Below are positions 5,813 to 7,752 of a DNA stretch of 7,752 bases, piece by piece (the first letter of the stretch is position 1; every line of letters starts with the position of its first letter). Position numbers and translations under genes: made by a program. Source of the stretch: Pseudomonadota bacterium (GTDB taxonomy: Bacteria; Pseudomonadota; Gammaproteobacteria; CAMYNG01); NCBI GenBank assembly GCA_020347585.1, contig CP070733.1:1643326-1651077 (forward strand). The letters are read 5' to 3'. A model generated the notes under the pieces. The model was not told where the DNA came from, searched no databases, and saw only the letters and a list, made by a program, of their open reading frames with translations.

Positions 5813-6223
5813 TTAATGTTGTTGTTTCAACGAGGTCAAAAACGCCCCCAGATGCTTGCGGACAAAACGTTCGCGATCCCAGGGCTGCGGACTGAGCAGA
5901 CGGCGGCGGTGCTGCTGGATGACGTACGTCCAGGCGCGCAGCCGCTCACCGTCTTCGGTGTAAACCATTACAGGCCGGCGGCGGTAATCTCTGCCCTCAA
6001 AGCGATCAATGCGGCCGAGTGTGGTTTGGTCAATATCAAGGTAGAGCGTGCCGGTGGTGCTATGGCCACGCTTCGCGACGATGCCGGGATAGTGCTGGCC
6101 CACCATGAGGAAACGTGCGTAGCCCTCGAGACGGGCGGGGCGGGCAGCAAAACGCTTGCGGGTCACGGCGCGCATCACCTGTTCGATTTCGAGGGTGCCG
6201 TAGGTAAACATGTGCACGGTCAT
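5813..6223 (-). CDS. Gamma-glutamylcyclotransferase (GGCT/AIG2)-like protein
   Basis: A 136-residue cytoplasmic protein of the GGCT-like fold, whose members release 5-oxoproline from gamma-glutamyl amines or act on related gamma-glutamyl compounds. The N-terminal substrate loop motif FTYGTL (residues 6-11) is present. YPGIV at 45-49 and the region RIDRFEGRDYRR follow, with Glu76 in the position of the general acid/base expected for the family. The length suits the short AIG2-like/YtfP type rather than the ChaC glutathione-specific type. The substrate cannot be read from sequence. The ATG at 6223 has GAGG 9 bases upstream (CCTC at 6233-6236 on the plus strand); a second Met at residue 5 is a less favoured start. 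The C-terminal 35 residues are Arg-rich. It lies between a small lipoprotein gene and tatD, all on the minus strand. Confidence 0.88.
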   Translation of the reverse strand: MTVHMFTYGTLEIEQVMRAVTRKRFAARPARLEGYARFLMVGQHYPGIVAKRGHSTTGTLYLDIDQTTLGRIDRFEGRDYRRRPVMVYTEDGERLRAWTYVIQQHRRRLLSPQPWDRERFVRKHLGAFLTSLKQQH

Positions 6224-6325
6224 TGCCGTGCGCCTCGTTGCGAAACAGCGCCAGGGCAGATCCGCGCGCCACTGCTACTTGCTGTACGTGCCACGCTGCG
6301 AATACGCACAGCGTACACGGCCGAC

Positions 6326-6532
6326 CTAGTGGCTCGCTGAATCGATTGCGCGCCGGCGCTCGTACTCGTACGTCCGGTAGTCCAGCGGTTCGCCAGTGGG
6401 GGTACTCTGCTCTATTGGCTCGAGCATGCGCTGCCTGGCCTGCAGGCCATTGTACATCCCCTCCGGAGTGACGGGTCCACCGGCACAGCCGGTCAGCAGT
6501 AACGTGAACAATAACCCGAGCGTTGTCTTCAT
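6326..6532 (-). CDS. Small lipoprotein, function unknown
   Basis: A 68-residue precursor with a clear lipoprotein signal peptide: Lys2, a hydrophobic core TLGLLFTLLL, and the lipobox LTGC with the lipidated Cys at residue 16. The residues after Cys are Ala-Gly-Gly, with no Asp at +2, so outer-membrane sorting is expected under the usual Lol rule. The mature part is about 53 residues, hydrophilic, with a Glu/Arg-rich C-terminus (YRTYEYERRRAID) that could form a short helix. I recognise no family. AGGCAGG lies shortly before the ATG (plus-strand 6539-6545), supporting the start. It sits 92 bases after sat and 102 bases before the cyclotransferase-like gene, and could share sat transcription or have its own promoter. 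Confidence 0.8.
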   Translation of the reverse strand: MKTTLGLLFTLLLTGCAGGPVTPEGMYNGLQARQRMLEPIEQSTPTGEPLDYRTYEYERRRAIDSASH

Positions 6533-6594
6533 TTGCGACCTGCCTTGCGACTATCGTCAGCGAATCGTTTCAAGCAATACCGTCAAGGCGGCAC

Positions 6595-6612
6595 GGCCAG
6601 CCATCCCTGGCC
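6595..6612. other. Short GC hairpin after sat
   Basis: GGCCAG (6595-6600) and CTGGCC (6607-6612) form a 6-base-pair stem with a 6-base loop, 13 bases beyond the sat stop codon on the minus strand. No T-run follows in that direction, so it is not a good intrinsic terminator. It could still slow or protect the sat message. Confidence 0.3.
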
Positions 6613-6624
6613 AGCACCGTCGGC

Positions 6625-7752
6625 TTATTTGTTGAGACTTTGATAGTAGTCCATCAGGATTTGCGCGACTTCCGGGCGTGAAAACTCCGGCGGTGGCGCA
6701 ATGCCCTGGCCAAGCATCTCGCGCACCTTGGTGCCCGACAGCAGCACAAAGTCTTCCTTGGTGTGGTCCGGTGCATCGCGCATCATCACCACTTTGTTGA
6801 GCTTCTTCGAGTAAGCCGTGTGATCGGCACGGAAGATCTCAATGTCCAGTGCGCCGTCAGGTACCTCGTCATCGAAGATGGTCTGCGCATCGAAGGCACC
6901 GTAGTAATCGCCCACGCCGGCATGGTCACGGCCGATAATGAAATGCGTCGCGCCCATGTTCTGGCGGAAAACCGCGTGCAGTACCGCTTCGCGCGGACCC
7001 GCATACAGCATATCGAAGCCGTAGCCGGTAACCATGGCGCTGTTGGGCGGGAAGTACAGCTCTACCATCTTGCGGATCGCGGCATCGCGCACCGGTGCGG
7101 GGATGTCACCTGGCTTGAGTTTGCCAAGCAGCATGTGAATCACCAGGCCATCGCAGCCCAAGCGATCCATGGCCATGTGGCACAGTTCTTCGTGGGCGAG
7201 GTGCATGGGATTGCGGGTCTGAAACGCCACCACCTTCTTCCAGCCACGCTCCTGGATCTCATTGCGGATTTCCACGGCAGTGCGGAAGGTGTCGGGAAAC
7301 TCGCTCTGGAAGTAGCTAAAGCTCAGCACCTGGATCGGTCCGGAAACGACATAGCGGCCGAGGTTGGCGAAGGTGTTGGCCCCTGGGTGCTCCATGTCGG
7401 TGGTGCGGTAGACCTTCTCGGTGATCAGGTTGATTTCCTCGTCGCTGATCTCCTCGATGTCCTCGATATCCATCACCGCAAGAATGGGGTGCTCTTCAAC
7501 ATTGGGGTCGCGCAGGGCGATGCGCTTGTGCCCCTTAATGGCCTCAATATCGTCAGTGCAATTCACAACAGGAGTTGGCCAGAACAGGCCGTCGGTGGTT
7601 TTCATGTTTTCAGCCACACTGATGGCATCGGCCAGGTTCATGTAGCCGGTCAGCGGGTTGAAGTAACCTGCGCCCATCATCACCGCGTTGGCCGCCGCTG
7701 CCGAGTTCAGCATCATCGACGGCAGGTTCTCGGCCTCGTGCAGCAGCTCGGC
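6625..7752 (-). CDS. sat: Sulfate adenylyltransferase (ATP sulfurylase), dissimilatory type (5'-partial)
   Basis: ATP sulfurylase interconverts ATP plus sulfate with APS plus pyrophosphate. In sulfur oxidisers the Sat form runs toward ATP, using APS made by APS reductase, and conserves energy by substrate-level phosphorylation (established knowledge). The visible 375 residues run to the window edge without a start; by comparison with the roughly 400-residue family about 25 N-terminal residues are missing. Diagnostic motifs are present: GAGYFNPLTGYMN near the start, the nucleotide-binding QTRNPMHLAHE, LLGKLKPGDIP, TGYGFDMLYAGPREA, and the second active-site motif GATHFIIGRDHAGVGDYYG. It is the single-chain Sat, not the CysD/CysN assimilatory type, and has no APS kinase extension visible before the TAA. 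An internal ATG at 7716 is not the true start because homology continues upstream. No aprAB or dsr genes are in the window. Confidence 0.96.
   Translation of the reverse strand, partial: AELLHEAENLPSMMLNSAAAANAVMMGAGYFNPLTGYMNLADAISVAENMKTTDGLFWPTPVVNCTDDIEAIKGHKRIALRDPNVEEHPILAVMDIEDIEEISDEEINLITEKVYRTTDMEHPGANTFANLGRYVVSGPIQVLSFSYFQSEFPDTFRTAVEIRNEIQERGWKKVVAFQTRNPMHLAHEELCHMAMDRLGCDGLVIHMLLGKLKPGDIPAPVRDAAIRKMVELYFPPNSAMVTGYGFDMLYAGPREAVLHAVFRQNMGATHFIIGRDHAGVGDYYGAFDAQTIFDDEVPDGALDIEIFRADHTAYSKKLNKVVMMRDAPDHTKEDFVLLSGTKVREMLGQGIAPPPEFSRPEVAQILMDYYQSLNK

Noticed and set aside
4963..5895. Long plus-strand open frame opposite tatD
   Set aside because: It is the antisense shadow of tatD and of the cyclotransferase-like gene, whose motifs are unambiguous; the plus-strand product has no recognisable domain.
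6533..6624. TTGACG on the minus strand as a -35 box for the lipoprotein gene
   Set aside because: No acceptable -10 box is found 16-18 bases downstream, so a promoter cannot be supported.

Overview
The window comes from a GC-rich gammaproteobacterium that most likely oxidises reduced sulfur compounds. The main pointer is a dissimilatory-type ATP sulfurylase (sat) at the right edge. A TatD very similar in layout to the enterobacterial protein, and a DUF2797 protein, also fit Gammaproteobacteria. The species cannot be named from this sequence alone.

Left part, plus strand (1-1464): the 3' end of an ECF-type sigma factor gene, a membrane anti-sigma factor with a complete zinc-finger ligand set, and a small exported basic protein ending in a Lys-Gly repeat. 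A strong intrinsic terminator closes this group. It looks like an envelope-stress or surface-sensing unit whose third gene may be a target or partner. Next (about 1500-2908) comes an exported TPR protein with a C-terminal outer-membrane-barrel-like half and an unclear start codon. A DUF2797 gene follows 26 bases later (2935-3756), with a cysteine-rich zinc-binding region fused to a GIY-YIG-like core.

Middle (about 3757-4465): a visibly more AT-rich stretch carrying the decayed 3' half of a ChaA-type Ca2+(Na+)/H+ antiporter gene. Its N-terminal half is absent, and a 5-base tandem duplication breaks the remaining frame. This is the clearest anomaly in the window.

Right part, minus strand (4466-7752), read in the order sat, small lipoprotein, gamma-glutamylcyclotransferase-like protein, tatD, FHA-domain protein. 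The genes are co-directional with gaps of about 50-100 bases, so they may be partly co-transcribed, but no shared function is obvious. The minus-strand cluster converges with the antiporter remnant. No tRNA, rRNA, CRISPR array, insertion sequence or integrase was found. No clearly new multi-gene system is evident. The most unusual items are the sigma/anti-sigma/basic-protein unit, the DUF2797 protein and the antiporter pseudogene.
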